A stretch of DNA of 64,000 nt. Origin: Flemingiibacterium sp045644145. GTDB lineage: Bacteria > Bacillota > Clostridia > Oscillospirales > CAG-272. The translations under genes were made by a program, and so were the position numbers. Shown here one piece after another: positions 39,856 through 49,813 of the stretch. How positions within the stretch are numbered: position 1 is the stretch's first letter; every line of letters starts with the position of its first letter. The DNA is taken from assembly GCA_045644145.1 (NCBI GenBank), contig JAZRGK010000078.1, positions 1 through 64,000 on the forward strand, in the 5' to 3' direction. The notes under the pieces are model-generated. The model saw only the letters and a program-made list of their open reading frames with translations, did not search any database and was not told the origin of the DNA.

Positions 39856-40557
39856 GTGAACAAAAAAGCTGTAAAGGTGTTGAAGATCGCCCTCGCTGTT
39901 TTAGCCATCGCTGCAGCGGTAATGCTTTGCTTGCGTCTTATTCCTGCTGTACTCTCGCTCAGGGATGCAGATGTAAGAGAAAGCTTCAGAGTATTTATAG
40001 AATCCCTCGGAATCTTCGGCGTTTTAATGATGCTGCTTCTCCAAATTCTACAGATAGTAGTGGCGGTTATCCCCGGCGAACCCATCGAAATACTTATGGG
40101 ACTTATGTACGGCACAGTGGGCGGACTTTTTCTCACTCTCCTCGGGATTGCAGCGGGGCAAATAATAATCTTCTTCGCTGTAAAACGCTTTGGAATTAAA
40201 TTCGCGGAAAAATTCGTGGATGTGAAGAAATTTGAGAATCTGAAATTTTTAAATGATCCCTCAAAGCGCGACAGCCTTATATTTATTCTTTATTTCATCC
40301 CCGGCACACCCAAGGACATACTCACCTACTTCGCCCCGTTTACGGGAATCTCGTTTAAAAGATTTATTCTTATAGCAACAGCGGCTAGGATCCCCTCTGT
40401 TATTACGTCTACATTGGCAGGCGCTTCCATATCGGACGGAAGCTTTATAAAAACCATTATAATATTCGGCGTAACGGGAATTCTCGGCATCGCCGGTATA
40501 ATACTTAATAACTACATTACAAAAAAGCATAATTCTAATGTCAAGGAAACAAAATGA
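39856..40557 (+). CDS. TVP38/TMEM64 (VTT, DedA-like) membrane protein
   Basis: 233 residues from GTG at 39856, next to a GGGGGG ribosome site; the upstream ORF extension contains the promoter and is not coding. Six to seven membrane helices. The VTT signature is present: VIPGEPIEILMGLMYGTVGG and later FIPGTPKDILTYFAPFTGI. These proteins are linked to lipid scrambling and membrane homeostasis. Overlaps miaB by ATGA. Confidence 0.88.
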   Translation: MNKKAVKVLKIALAVLAIAAAVMLCLRLIPAVLSLRDADVRESFRVFIESLGIFGVLMMLLLQILQIVVAVIPGEPIEILMGLMYGTVGGLFLTLLGIAAGQIIIFFAVKRFGIKFAEKFVDVKKFENLKFLNDPSKRDSLIFILYFIPGTPKDILTYFAPFTGISFKRFILIATAARIPSVITSTLAGASISDGSFIKTIIIFGVTGILGIAGIILNNYITKKHNSNVKETK

Positions 40558-41954
40558 TAAAAGTAACACCGGAACAAATAAAAAAACAGTATAATATCAT
40601 GCACGCCATGCGCGAAGAAAACAAAAAGCTTGATACGCCGCCGAAATGCTTCATCCGCACCTTCGGATGCCAGCAGAACGAGGCGGATTCGGAGCAGCTT
40701 CGCGGAATGGCGGCTGAAATGGGCTACGCACGCTGTGACACCCCCGAGGAAGCCGATCTTATTCTCGTGAACACCTGCGCTGTCCGCGAGCATGCTGAGC
40801 TTCGTGCCCTTTCCGTAACGGGACAGTTCAAGAAGCTTAAAGAAAAGAACCCTGCCCTTATGATCGGCGTTTGCGGATGCATGGTTACCCAAGAGCACCG
40901 CATGGATCAGGTGAAAAAGAGCTATCCTTATGTTGATTTTCTTATCGGCACGGGTATGCTGTATAAATTCCCGGAAATTCTCGCTGAGCGTGTGGGAGGC
41001 GGCAAGCGCTCTTTTACAGTGGATGCGCCCGAAGGCTCACTTTCAGAGGGACTTCCCATAATCCGCGAATCCCCCACCACAACCTTTGTAAGCGTCATGT
41101 ACGGATGCAACAACTTCTGCTCATACTGTGTGGTTCCCTACACAAGAGGTCGTGAGCGAAGCCGTGAGCGTGCAGACATCATCGCCGAGGTAAAGGACGT
41201 CATAAAGGGCGGCGCAAAAGAGATAACGCTTCTCGGGCAGAACGTAAACTCCTACCGCTCCGAGGGCAGAGATTTCGCCGATCTGGTTTCCGAAATATGC
41301 GCCCTTGAGGGTGATTTTATCGTAAGATTCATGACAAGCCACCCGAAGGATGCTTCAAAGAAGCTTATCGACGTTATGGCAGAAAACAAGAAATGCGCAA
41401 AGCAGTTCCACCTGCCGCTTCAATCCGGATCGGGACGAATACTTGACGTGATGAACCGGAAATACACCCCCGAAGCCTATCTCTCGCTTGTTAATTACAT
41501 GAGAGAGCGGATGCCGGACATTGCGCTGTCTTCCGACATTATCGTAGGATTCCCCGGCGAAAGCGATGAGGAATTCGAGGAAACTCTCGAAATGCTCCGA
41601 ACGGTAGAATTCGATATGATATATTCCTTTATCTACTCCCCGCGTCCCCTGACCCCTGCGGCGGCAATGGAATGTCAGATTCCGCCCGAGGTAAAATCGA
41701 AAAGATTCGACAGGCTTCTTGAGGTGCAGAATGAGATATCCCTTAAAAAGAATCTGCGGCTTGTGGGACAAAAGCTTCGCGTGCTTATCGAGGGCGAAAG
41801 CAAAAATTCCGCCGACATGCTGACCGGCAGAGCCGATTCAAACAAGCTTGTGCATATTCCGAGAACTGCCGAAACGGAAACGCTTATCGGAAGCTTTGTT
41901 ACTGCAACAATAACAAAAGCCGAAACCTTCGCTCTTTTCGGCGAAGTAGTGTAA
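40554..41954 (+). CDS. miaB: tRNA-2-methylthio-N6-dimethylallyladenosine synthase
   Basis: 466 residues. N-terminal MTTase domain with CFIRTFGCQQNEADSEQL, NTCAVREHAE and GVCGCM (three Cys for one Fe-S cluster); radical SAM motif YGCNNFCSYCVVPY (CxxxCxxC); C-terminal TRAM domain ending VTATITKAETFALFG. It thiomethylates A37 in tRNAs reading UNN codons. Complete. Confidence 0.96.
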   Translation: MIKVTPEQIKKQYNIMHAMREENKKLDTPPKCFIRTFGCQQNEADSEQLRGMAAEMGYARCDTPEEADLILVNTCAVREHAELRALSVTGQFKKLKEKNPALMIGVCGCMVTQEHRMDQVKKSYPYVDFLIGTGMLYKFPEILAERVGGGKRSFTVDAPEGSLSEGLPIIRESPTTTFVSVMYGCNNFCSYCVVPYTRGRERSRERADIIAEVKDVIKGGAKEITLLGQNVNSYRSEGRDFADLVSEICALEGDFIVRFMTSHPKDASKKLIDVMAENKKCAKQFHLPLQSGSGRILDVMNRKYTPEAYLSLVNYMRERMPDIALSSDIIVGFPGESDEEFEETLEMLRTVEFDMIYSFIYSPRPLTPAAAMECQIPPEVKSKRFDRLLEVQNEISLKKNLRLVGQKLRVLIEGESKNSADMLTGRADSNKLVHIPRTAETETLIGSFVTATITKAETFALFGEVV

Positions 41955-41975
41955 CAGGCATAAGGCTTGTATTCA

Positions 41976-42003
41976 TCCGTAGGGGTGATTCACCAATCGC
42001 CCG
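41976..42003. repeat. short intergenic repeat of the GTAGGGGYG type
   Basis: GTAGGGGTGATTCACCAATC and the following GCCCG form an imperfect palindrome resembling a small repeat often seen between clostridial genes. A related but decayed piece, GGCGCCAGCCCCTACAG, is near 42536-42552. Confidence 0.5.
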
Positions 42004-42047
42004 TCCAAACAGTCAAACAATTATTTTATATAAAAGGAGTACCCCAA

Positions 42048-42440
42048 ATGGAAATCATGGAACTTGCCGCTGAGCTCGGCAAAAAAATCAAAGAAGACCC
42101 CAGAATGGCGGCATTAAAGGAAGCCGAAAAAGCTTACGAGGAAGACTCTGCGCTTCGCACACTTATGGTTGAGTACAACGCACAGTCCACCGCCCTTACT
42201 GAGGAATATAAGAAGCCCGAAAAGGATACGGAATTCATCAAGCGTATCGAGGCACGCATTAACGATATATATCACGAGATCACCGAAAACCCGAAAATGG
42301 CGGCACTTCAGAGTGCCCAGGAAGTTGTAAACGACCTGATGAACGAGGTTAACGCTGAGATCAGCTTCCAGATCACCGGTGAGCGCCCCTGCTCCCACGA
42401 CTGCTCCTCTTGCGGCGGCTCTTGCGGACATCATCACTAA
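42048..42440 (+). CDS. ylbF: YlbF/RicF-family protein with Cys/His tail
   Basis: 130 residues from the ATG at 42048 (AAAGGAG upstream). Helical Com_YlbF domain (ELAAELGKKIKEDPRMAALKEAE, NPKMAALQSAQEVVNDLMNEV) with a C-terminal metal site CSHDCSSCGGSCGHHH. In Bacillus, YlbF with YmcA and YaaT forms an Fe-S-containing complex that controls mRNA processing and development. Position after miaB and before mutS is typical for the group. Confidence 0.88.
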   Translation: MEIMELAAELGKKIKEDPRMAALKEAEKAYEEDSALRTLMVEYNAQSTALTEEYKKPEKDTEFIKRIEARINDIYHEITENPKMAALQSAQEVVNDLMNEVNAEISFQITGERPCSHDCSSCGGSCGHHH

Positions 42441-42689
42441 GATCATACCGTCAGCGGCGGAGCGTAGTTTTCCCCTCTCCGCCGTGTATAGGCGGTCTGC
42501 GCGACGTGTGTGCCGAAACGCAAGTGGGCTGTCGAAGGCGCCAGCCCCTACAGGAATAGACGTTTTTGTATGTAAAACACCTGTCCCTGCAAGGATGCCT
42601 GTTTTGTATGTATTGCCCTGCAAGCGGGGATTTCGGCATAAACGTGACGCTGACACAAAATCCATTAAGAAAAGGAGTACAACTGCGCC

Positions 42690-45272
42690 ATGACACCAAT
42701 GATGCAGCAATACTTTGAGATAAAGAATCAGTATAAGGACGCCTTGCTTTTCTACAGACTTGGCGACTTTTATGAAATGTTCTTCGATGATGCAATCCTC
42801 GTTTCCCGTGAGCTTGAGCTTACCTTGACGGGCCGTGACTGCGGTGAGGCGGAGCGCGCTCCCATGTGCGGTGTACCCTTCCATTCGGCAGATGCATATA
42901 TCGGAAGGCTTGTTGAAAAGGGCTATCGTGTGGCAATATGTGAGCAGGTGGAAGACCCTGCCACCGCAAAGGGGCTTGTGCGCCGTGAGGTCATCCGTGT
43001 CATAACCCCCGGTACTGTCATTGATCAGGGACAGCTTTCGGAGCAGAAGAACAACTATCTTGCCGCTATCGCCGCCATAGATGAGCGCATCGGAGTATGC
43101 TTTGCGGATATCTCCACGGGACAGCTCTACGCAACATCATTTGACGGCAAGCGCCGCTTTGAAAGGCTTTCATCTGAGCTTTCCGTCTACATGCCAAGCG
43201 AGGTTATACTTCAGGGGAGCACTGCGGAGCTTCGGAGTGCCGGCGAATTTATTGAAAAGCGGCTATGCCCCTTTACCGTCCCCTGTCAGTCCCACAGATA
43301 CAATAAAAACGACGCAATCGCCGCTGTCACATTCCGTTTTAAGGATAAATATGCCCCATCCGAGGAAAATCTTCCCATAACTCTTGCAATCGGCGCGCTT
43401 TTATCCTATATTGACGAAACACAAAAGACTGATCTATCCTATCTCACCGAGCTTAAGGTATACTCCGACGGTCAGTATCTGGAAATGGATGTTTCCACCC
43501 GCCGAAACTTAGAGCTTACTGAAACTATGCGCACTAAGGAAAAGCGCGGCACACTTCTTTGGGTGCTTGACCATACAAAGACATCCATGGGGGCGAGAAT
43601 GCTCCGAAAATGGGTAGAATTACCCCTTATAAACCTTTACGACATCGAGCGCCGTCTTGATGCGGTGGACGAGCTTTCCTCCGGATTCATGCTCCGCGAG
43701 GAGCTTGCACTCTCATTAAAGGGCGCACTTGACCTTGAAAGACTTACCACAAAGCTTGTGTACGGCACTGCCAACGGAAAGGACCTTGTGGCAATCAAGC
43801 AGACTATCGGTTTATTCCCCGAAATCAAGCGGCTTCTTGAAGGTGTGCGCTCCGCTGAGCTTTCCGCGCTTCACCGTGAGCTTGATACCCTTTCCGATCT
43901 CTACAAGCTTATCGACGATACCATCGTCAATGAGCCGCCGTTCTCCGTAAGAGAGGGCGGAATTATAAAGGAAGGCGCATCGGATGAGATCGACTACTTA
44001 AACAGCATCATAGACGATTCCTCGGCGATCATAAAGCAGCTTGAGGAGCGTGAGCGTGCCGCAACGGGCATAAATAAGCTGCGTGTGGGCTACAACCGTG
44101 TTTTCGGCTACTATATAGAGGTCACAAAATCCCAGACGGACATGGTGCCGGACACCTACATAAGAAAACAGACTCTTGCCGGCGCGGAGCGCTACATTAC
44201 CGATGAGCTTAAAAATACGGAAGCAACCCTTCTCGGAGCATCAGATAAGGTAAATGCGCTGGAATACGAGTATTTCCGTGATATTTGCTTAAAGCTTACG
44301 GAAAATGTTTCGCGCATCAAGGCATCCGCCGAGATCATGGCAAAGCTGGATGCTTACGTTTCTCTTGCGGAAACGGCTGTGCGCGGCGGATATGTGCGCC
44401 CCACCGTCGATACCTCGGATAAGATCGAGATCGCCGACGGACGTCATCCTGTAGTGGAAAAATTTGTTGATGACAGCTATTTCGTCCCCAACGACACACT
44501 TCTTGACACGGAAGATAACCGACTTATGCTCATTACCGGCCCCAACATGGCAGGTAAATCCACATACATGCGTCAAGTGGCGCTTATTACGGTAATGGCG
44601 CAGATAGGCTCATTTGTACCCGCAAGAAGCGCAAGGATAGGCATATGCGACCGTGTATTTACAAGAGTCGGCGCATCCGATGACCTTGCAAGCGGTCAGT
44701 CAACATTTATGCTTGAAATGACCGAGGTTGCAAATATTCTGAAAAACGCCACCAAAAAGTCCCTTATCATCTACGATGAGATCGGACGCGGCACATCCAC
44801 CTACGACGGTATGTCCATTGCTCGCGCCATCGCTGAGTACACGGTAAGCCCCAAGCTCTCCGCTAAGACACTGTTTGCAACTCACTACCATGAGCTTACG
44901 TCCCTCGAGGACAGCCTACCAGGTGTTGTAAACTACAATATAGCCGCAAGAAAAAAGGGCGACGATATAACCTTCCTTCGCAAGATCGTCCGCGGCGCAA
45001 CCGACGACAGCTACGGTATAGAGGTGGCAAAGCTTGCAGGTGTTCCCTCATCGGTCACAAACCGCGCAAAGGAAATACTTGCGGAAATTGAATCCGGCGC
45101 TCCTAAGGTTATTGTAAAAGAAAAGGAAGTCGAGCCTCAGAGCGACGAAATGACCGTAGAAATGATGATGGCGCTTAATGCGGCATCCAAAATACGGGAG
45201 CTTAGCCTTGAAACCCTTACACCCATTGAGGCTATGAACGAGCTTTATAAGCTTAAAAAGATGCTTTCTTAA
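42690..45272 (+). CDS. mutS: DNA mismatch repair protein MutS
   Basis: 860 residues. Mismatch domain I starts with TPMMQQYFEIKNQYKDALLF and has the Phe-x-Glu wedge in RLGDFYEMFFDD; clamp and lever follow; the ATPase has Walker A GPNMAGKSTYMRQ (about 620) and Walker B SLIIYDEIGRGTSTYDG with FATHYHEL. Ends with a short C-terminal helix pair. Full-length and intact; first gene of mutS-mutL-tgt. Confidence 0.98.
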   Translation: MTPMMQQYFEIKNQYKDALLFYRLGDFYEMFFDDAILVSRELELTLTGRDCGEAERAPMCGVPFHSADAYIGRLVEKGYRVAICEQVEDPATAKGLVRREVIRVITPGTVIDQGQLSEQKNNYLAAIAAIDERIGVCFADISTGQLYATSFDGKRRFERLSSELSVYMPSEVILQGSTAELRSAGEFIEKRLCPFTVPCQSHRYNKNDAIAAVTFRFKDKYAPSEENLPITLAIGALLSYIDETQKTDLSYLTELKVYSDGQYLEMDVSTRRNLELTETMRTKEKRGTLLWVLDHTKTSMGARMLRKWVELPLINLYDIERRLDAVDELSSGFMLREELALSLKGALDLERLTTKLVYGTANGKDLVAIKQTIGLFPEIKRLLEGVRSAELSALHRELDTLSDLYKLIDDTIVNEPPFSVREGGIIKEGASDEIDYLNSIIDDSSAIIKQLEERERAATGINKLRVGYNRVFGYYIEVTKSQTDMVPDTYIRKQTLAGAERYITDELKNTEATLLGASDKVNALEYEYFRDICLKLTENVSRIKASAEIMAKLDAYVSLAETAVRGGYVRPTVDTSDKIEIADGRHPVVEKFVDDSYFVPNDTLLDTEDNRLMLITGPNMAGKSTYMRQVALITVMAQIGSFVPARSARIGICDRVFTRVGASDDLASGQSTFMLEMTEVANILKNATKKSLIIYDEIGRGTSTYDGMSIARAIAEYTVSPKLSAKTLFATHYHELTSLEDSLPGVVNYNIAARKKGDDITFLRKIVRGATDDSYGIEVAKLAGVPSSVTNRAKEILAEIESGAPKVIVKEKEVEPQSDEMTVEMMMALNAASKIRELSLETLTPIEAMNELYKLKKMLS

Positions 45273-45322
45273 ACCATTTTACACATACACTTTAACTCCC
45301 CTGAATGAAAGGAGGAATAACA

Positions 45323-47602
45323 ATGGGAATAATCAGACAACTCGATTACGAAACTGCAGTGCTTGTAGCGGCAGGCGAAATGATAGAACGTCCGGCATCC
45401 ATAGTGAAGGAGCTTGTTGAAAACTCCATTGATGCAGGCGCAAAAAAGCTGACAGTAGAGATCCAAAAAGGCGGCGTTTCCCTTATCCGCTGTACGGACA
45501 ACGGCTGCGGTATGGAGAAATCCGACCTGCCCATGGCAATAAAACGCAACGCCACAAGTAAGATACGCACATCCGAGGATATCTCTGCCATCTTAACGCT
45601 TGGATTTCGCGGTGAGGCGCTTGCATCTATCGCGGCGGTGGCTGATCTTCGCATACGCTCAAAGCGCGCCGAGGATGAGGTAGGCTGTGAGCTTGCCATA
45701 AGCCCGGGCATGGATACACCGACGCTTACGGATGTTCCAATGGCAAACGGTACTACCATAATCGTGGAAGACCTTTTCGCAAGTATCCCGGCAAGGCGTA
45801 AATTCTTAAAAAAGGATTCTTCCGAAACCGCATATATAAGCGAAATGTTTGAGAAGCTCGCGTTATCGAACCCCAGCGTTTCCATGACGCTTATCGCAGA
45901 CGGTAAAATGCGTCTTACAACTCCCGGTGACGGAAATTTACGGCACACTGTATACAGTATCTACGGCGCAGAATTTGCCGAAAAGCTTATTGAACTGAAT
46001 CTTAACAGCGATGTTAAGGTGTACGGCGGCGGAAGCGTCAATATAAAAGTCCACGGCTTTATCGGAACCCCCGACAACAGCCGCGGCACACGCCAGCATC
46101 AGATATTCTTCGTAAATTCCCGAAGTGTACGGAGCAAATGCCTGCAGGCGGCGCTTGAACAGAGCTATACGTCCTATATGGAAGCATCACGCTTCCCTGC
46201 TTGCGTTTTGTTCGTTGATATGCCGCCGGAGTTTGTGGATGTAAATATACATCCCACCAAGGCGGAAGTGAAATTTGTATCCGACAAGCCGGTTTTCGAG
46301 GCTGTGTACTATGCTGTTCGCGGAGCACTTGACAAATTCATCCCGCGTCCTAAACTTGATATTGACGGCAAGGATTCAAGCGGCGTAAGCTACGAAATGC
46401 TTAAGATGCTGAACGCATTCACTCCAATCGAGGAACGCGGCGCTGTGACCGAGCCGAAGCCGGTTTACAATAATCAGCGAAACGTGAGGCGCGGTCAGCT
46501 TTCCTTTGACACTCAGGCGGATGAACTTCAGATTCCTGAAACGGTGACCTTCGGTGAAACGGCGGTTAAGCGTGCCGAGCGAATAATTACCGCATCGAAG
46601 GGGGAGCTTATTCGTGAGCGAGCAGACAATCCCCCGCCGGAAAATGCCGATGCCTTTGAAATGATACAGAAAAATACTCCGTCAGCCGATGCAGACGGAA
46701 AACAGGAGCTGTTTTTAGAAGAGATTCCGGGAGAGCTTGATAGCACTTTGATCTCCGACAATGGTACTCCAGCCGCCCCCCAGCTGATGTATCTCTCGAA
46801 AATTTCTCCCGAGGTAGATCAAATGGTTTCCGGACCGAGAGTAAAATCGGTGGTTCCGGATAAGATGCCGAGTAAAATGACAGACGAGGAATTCGCGGAG
46901 TTAAAGCGGAATTACACTGTCACAGATTCCGCCCCATCATTACCCGATATTCCGAAAACAAGCGACCTTTCGCGCGGTAACTCAGTTAACGGCACAAAAA
47001 AGAGCGTTCCCGAATTTAAAATAATCGGCGAGGCGTTTTTATCCTATGTGTTTATCGAGGTGGGCGACAAGGTGCTGGTTATTGACAAGCACGCCGCTCA
47101 TGAGCGAATTATTTTCGAGGAACTGAAAGCAAATTTGAAGCGCAGGCTGGCTTCCGACGACGTTCCCATGCAAATGCTGCTTGCACCGCTTACACTGGAA
47201 CTCTCCGCCGAGCTTTTATCGGCCGTTGAGGAATTCTCCGATGACATACGGGCTGTGGGCTTCGATTTTTCCGTAAAGCTTCCGAGAACAGCGGAGATAT
47301 CCGCCGTTCCGATAGAGCTTGATCTTGCCTCGGCAAAAGATGTATTTGAAACCATAGCTGAGCGAGTAGCAAGCGGTACGGGAAGCGCCCAAATCACCCG
47401 TGACACCTTATTTGAGAAAGCGCTCTATCAGGCGTCCTGCAAAGCCGCGATCAAGATAGGCAGAGAATACGGCGAGGAGCATATTAAGTGGATATGCGGC
47501 AAGCTGCTTATGCTTGATGACATCAAGGTGTGCCCCCACGGCAGACCCGTGGCGTTTGAAATGAGCAAATCCGCAATCGAACGGCAGTTCAAGAGAATAT
47601 AG
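45323..47602 (+). CDS. mutL: DNA mismatch repair protein MutL
   Basis: 759 residues from the ATG at 45323, 7 nt after AGGAGG. GHKL ATPase: VAAGEMIERPASIVKELVENS (AAGEVVERP is usual), DNGCGM, TLGFRGEAL. A long linker (about 370-560) leads to the dimerisation/endonuclease domain with DKHAAHERIIFEEL (DQHAxxER, metal site) and CPHGRPVAFEMS. This indicates a nicking MutL, as in bacteria without MutH. Confidence 0.97.
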   Translation: MGIIRQLDYETAVLVAAGEMIERPASIVKELVENSIDAGAKKLTVEIQKGGVSLIRCTDNGCGMEKSDLPMAIKRNATSKIRTSEDISAILTLGFRGEALASIAAVADLRIRSKRAEDEVGCELAISPGMDTPTLTDVPMANGTTIIVEDLFASIPARRKFLKKDSSETAYISEMFEKLALSNPSVSMTLIADGKMRLTTPGDGNLRHTVYSIYGAEFAEKLIELNLNSDVKVYGGGSVNIKVHGFIGTPDNSRGTRQHQIFFVNSRSVRSKCLQAALEQSYTSYMEASRFPACVLFVDMPPEFVDVNIHPTKAEVKFVSDKPVFEAVYYAVRGALDKFIPRPKLDIDGKDSSGVSYEMLKMLNAFTPIEERGAVTEPKPVYNNQRNVRRGQLSFDTQADELQIPETVTFGETAVKRAERIITASKGELIRERADNPPPENADAFEMIQKNTPSADADGKQELFLEEIPGELDSTLISDNGTPAAPQLMYLSKISPEVDQMVSGPRVKSVVPDKMPSKMTDEEFAELKRNYTVTDSAPSLPDIPKTSDLSRGNSVNGTKKSVPEFKIIGEAFLSYVFIEVGDKVLVIDKHAAHERIIFEELKANLKRRLASDDVPMQMLLAPLTLELSAELLSAVEEFSDDIRAVGFDFSVKLPRTAEISAVPIELDLASAKDVFETIAERVASGTGSAQITRDTLFEKALYQASCKAAIKIGREYGEEHIKWICGKLLMLDDIKVCPHGRPVAFEMSKSAIERQFKRI

Positions 47603-47742
47603 CTTGAAAATAAGTTTTAAATCATAGAAGTTTTATGCTTTCGCGTCACTGACGCGAATTTCCTGCGGAAACCGCACGAAACTTGAAAATAAATTTTTCA
47701 AGCCCACGCTTTTTCATACACAACCGAAAGGACGATTACAAT
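47603..47742. other. intergenic stretch between mutL and tgt
   Basis: CGCGTCACTGACGCG (47644-47658) is a short palindrome. CTTGAAAATAAGTTT and CTTGAAAATAAATTT occur as near-identical direct repeats at about 47603 and 47682. No gene or clear terminator. Confidence 0.45.
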
Positions 47743-48879
47743 ATGTTTACACTCATAAAACAAGAAGGAAACGCGCGCCGCGGTCAGTTTGAAACGGTGC
47801 ACGGCACAATTCAGACCCCCGTTTTTATGAACGTGGGCACATGCGCCGCTATTAAGGGCGGCATTTCCACAATGGATCTCCGCGACGTAAACTGTCAGGT
47901 GGAGCTTTCAAACACCTACCACCTGCATCTCCGTCCCGGCGATAAGTTGATCGCCGAAATGGGCGGTATCCATAAGTTTTTTAATTGGGACAAGCCGGTT
48001 CTCACTGACTCCGGCGGATTCCAGGTGTTCTCCTTGGCACAGCTCAGAAAGATCACCGAAGAAGGTGTGCGCTTCGCGTCCCATATCGACGGTGCACGCA
48101 TTTTCATGGGTCCCGAGGAATCTATGCAGATACAGTCGAACCTTGCTTCTACCATTGCAATGGCGTTTGACGAGTGCATTGAAAATCCTGCGCCGAGAAA
48201 GTACGTTGTGGACAGTATCGCCAGAACGACACGCTGGCTTGAACGCTGCCGCACGGAAATGGATCGCCTCAATTCCCTCGAAGGCACAATAAACAAGAAT
48301 CAAATGCTGTTCGGCATCAATCAAGGCTCTACCTATGCGGATCTCCGAATCGAGCATATGAAGCAGATCCGCGAGATCGAATGTGACGGCTACGCTATCG
48401 GCGGACTTGCGGTAGGTGAATCCGCGGACGAAATGTACGCAACCATTGACGTGGTTGAGCCGTACATGCCAAAAGACAAGCCGCGCTATCTTATGGGCGT
48501 GGGAACTCCCTGCAACATTCTCGAAGCCGTACACCGCGGAGTAGACTTCTTCGACTGCGTAATGCCCAGCCGAAATGCCCGTCACGGCAACATCTTCACC
48601 TGGCATGGTAAGATGAATCTTCTCAATGAGAAGTACGCAAAAGATCCCCGCCCCATTGACGAGAACTGCGGATGCCCGGCTTGCCGCGCTTACAGCCGTT
48701 CCTATATCCGCCATCTTTTCAAAGCTAAGGAAACCCTCGGCATGCGCCTTGCGGTTTTGCATAATCTTTATTTCTACAACGAGCTTATGCAGAAGATACG
48801 CGATGCCCTTGACGCAGGCGAATACGAGAATTTCTACCGTTATTACAGAGATATTCTCGGTGAGCGAAGCGAAAGCTAA
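47743..48879 (+). CDS. tgt: queuine tRNA-ribosyltransferase
   Basis: 378 residues from the ATG at 47743 (GAAAGGAC upstream). TIM barrel with LTDSGGFQVFSLAQLRKI, the second catalytic Asp in FFDCVMPSRNARHG, the motif GVDFFDC, and zinc ligands CGCPACRAYSRSYIRHL with the following His. It exchanges guanine 34 of Asp, Asn, His and Tyr tRNAs for preQ1. Confidence 0.97.
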   Translation: MFTLIKQEGNARRGQFETVHGTIQTPVFMNVGTCAAIKGGISTMDLRDVNCQVELSNTYHLHLRPGDKLIAEMGGIHKFFNWDKPVLTDSGGFQVFSLAQLRKITEEGVRFASHIDGARIFMGPEESMQIQSNLASTIAMAFDECIENPAPRKYVVDSIARTTRWLERCRTEMDRLNSLEGTINKNQMLFGINQGSTYADLRIEHMKQIREIECDGYAIGGLAVGESADEMYATIDVVEPYMPKDKPRYLMGVGTPCNILEAVHRGVDFFDCVMPSRNARHGNIFTWHGKMNLLNEKYAKDPRPIDENCGCPACRAYSRSYIRHLFKAKETLGMRLAVLHNLYFYNELMQKIRDALDAGEYENFYRYYRDILGERSES

Positions 48880-48907
48880 ATATTGCTTCGGCGTAATGGA
48901 GAATATT

Positions 48908-49081
48908 ATGCGAATTAAGGAACTCAGGGAAGATAGTGATTTAACACAGGAAGAAATAGCAAGTTATTTGCACATAAAGCAAAACACTTATTCACAGTAT
49001 GAGAACGGTCAGCGACAGCTTCCGCTGGAGTGCCTGATTGCTTTAGCAAAATTCTATAAGACATCAACCGACTATATTTAG
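48908..49081 (+). CDS. small XRE-family transcriptional regulator
   Basis: 57 residues from the ATG at 48908 (TGGAGA upstream). It is nearly only a helix-turn-helix: REDSDLTQEEIASYLHIKQNTYSQYENGQRQLP. Length is below that of most XRE regulators but enough for a dimeric DNA binder. Follows tgt by 28 nt. Confidence 0.75.
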   Translation: MRIKELREDSDLTQEEIASYLHIKQNTYSQYENGQRQLPLECLIALAKFYKTSTDYI

Positions 49082-49263
49082 GATTAACAGACAAACGATA
49101 ATGTTGAACCGTAATCTGGAATTTTGCCGATAACTTTGTGATTTTATAAATACGCACTTTTTGGCAAACTGAGAGCTGATGCACATAAGTGCATCAGCGC
49201 CTCTATCATTATTGGAGATTTTCAGCAATATTTGCTTTGAAACGCGCCACTACGAACACACGT

Positions 49264-49599
49264 TCATATCTTCCACTTCATATCGCCGATAACCGCCTCG
49301 GCGCGGAAACACTCGTTCTTCTCTGCCGCAGCTCTGAGAATACGAATGAGAGCCTCGCACTCACGGGAAAGTGAGGGGTATGCGTCGTCAAGCCCCATTA
49401 TGCGTACACACACGGAAATATCGCCGCTTCCGATAGCGGCAATACGCTCGCAAAGTGCGCGCCACAGCTCACCTTTTAAGATCCTCGACACATCTATATT
49501 AAATGCACGTGCAAGACGCATAATAAAGCTTGTACGTCCGGTACATCCCTCGAAATTTGCTATATACACCTTAACTGTTTGTTTCATTGCAGCAGTCAT
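49264..49599 (-). CDS. small hypothetical protein with a possible self-operator
   Basis: 111 residues, CGGAGGAC before the ATG. The N-terminal KVYIANFEGCTGRTSFIMRLARAF and DVSRILKG could form a helix-turn-helix, and the rest is alpha/beta. No family recognised. The promoter and two near-identical 12-bp palindromes around it suggest tight regulation. Confidence 0.6.
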   Translation of the reverse strand: MTAAMKQTVKVYIANFEGCTGRTSFIMRLARAFNIDVSRILKGELWRALCERIAAIGSGDISVCVRIMGLDDAYPSLSRECEALIRILRAAAEKNECFRAEAVIGDMKWKI

Positions 49600-49619
49600 T
49601 TTTATGTCCTCCGAATATA

Positions 49620-49635
49620 CCGAATGTTTGTTCGG
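49620..49635. promoter_or_regulatory. palindromic operator CCGAATGTTTGTTCGG
   Basis: Palindrome at about +11 to +26 of the transcript from the promoter at 49653-49681. On the minus strand it reads CGAACAAACATTCG, one mismatch from the Gram-positive LexA box CGAACRNRYGTTYG. A second copy of the core (GAACAAATATTC) is at 49712-49725. Confidence 0.6.
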
Positions 49636-49652
49636 TTTCCTGTCGTGAGAAC

Positions 49653-49681
49653 ATTATAGCACATATGTTTGGTCTTGTCAA
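49653..49681 (-). promoter_or_regulatory. consensus promoter of the small hypothetical gene
   Basis: On the minus strand TTGACA (49676-49681), 17 nt, TATAAT (49653-49658): both perfect. Confidence 0.88.
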
Positions 49682-49710
49682 TAGGTTTTAGAAAATTTTT
49701 TTTGATTTTT

Positions 49711-49726
49711 TCGAATATTTGTTCTG
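49711..49726. promoter_or_regulatory. upstream operator copy TCGAATATTTGTTCTG
   Basis: On the minus strand GAACAAATATTCG repeats the downstream core with one change. It lies about 30 nt upstream of the -35 element; the two sites flank the promoter. Confidence 0.5.
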
Positions 49727-49750
49727 TACAGTGATTACAACAAATAAAAA

Positions 49751-49786
49751 ACGGCGTTCTCCCATGTCTTTATGAGAGAACGCCGT
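49751..49786 (-). terminator. terminator of the amidohydrolase gene
   Basis: ACGGCGTTCTC (49751-49761) pairs with 49776-49786; on the minus strand TTTTTTATTTG follows. Confidence 0.88.
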
Positions 49787-49813
49787 GTATTTTACTTTAA
49801 AGAAACCTGATTT

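Noticed and set aside
42441..42689. Small ORFs between ylbF and mutS
   Set aside because: No start with a ribosome site; the stretch contains decayed intergenic repeat pieces and a palindromic GGCGGAG/CTCCGCC segment.
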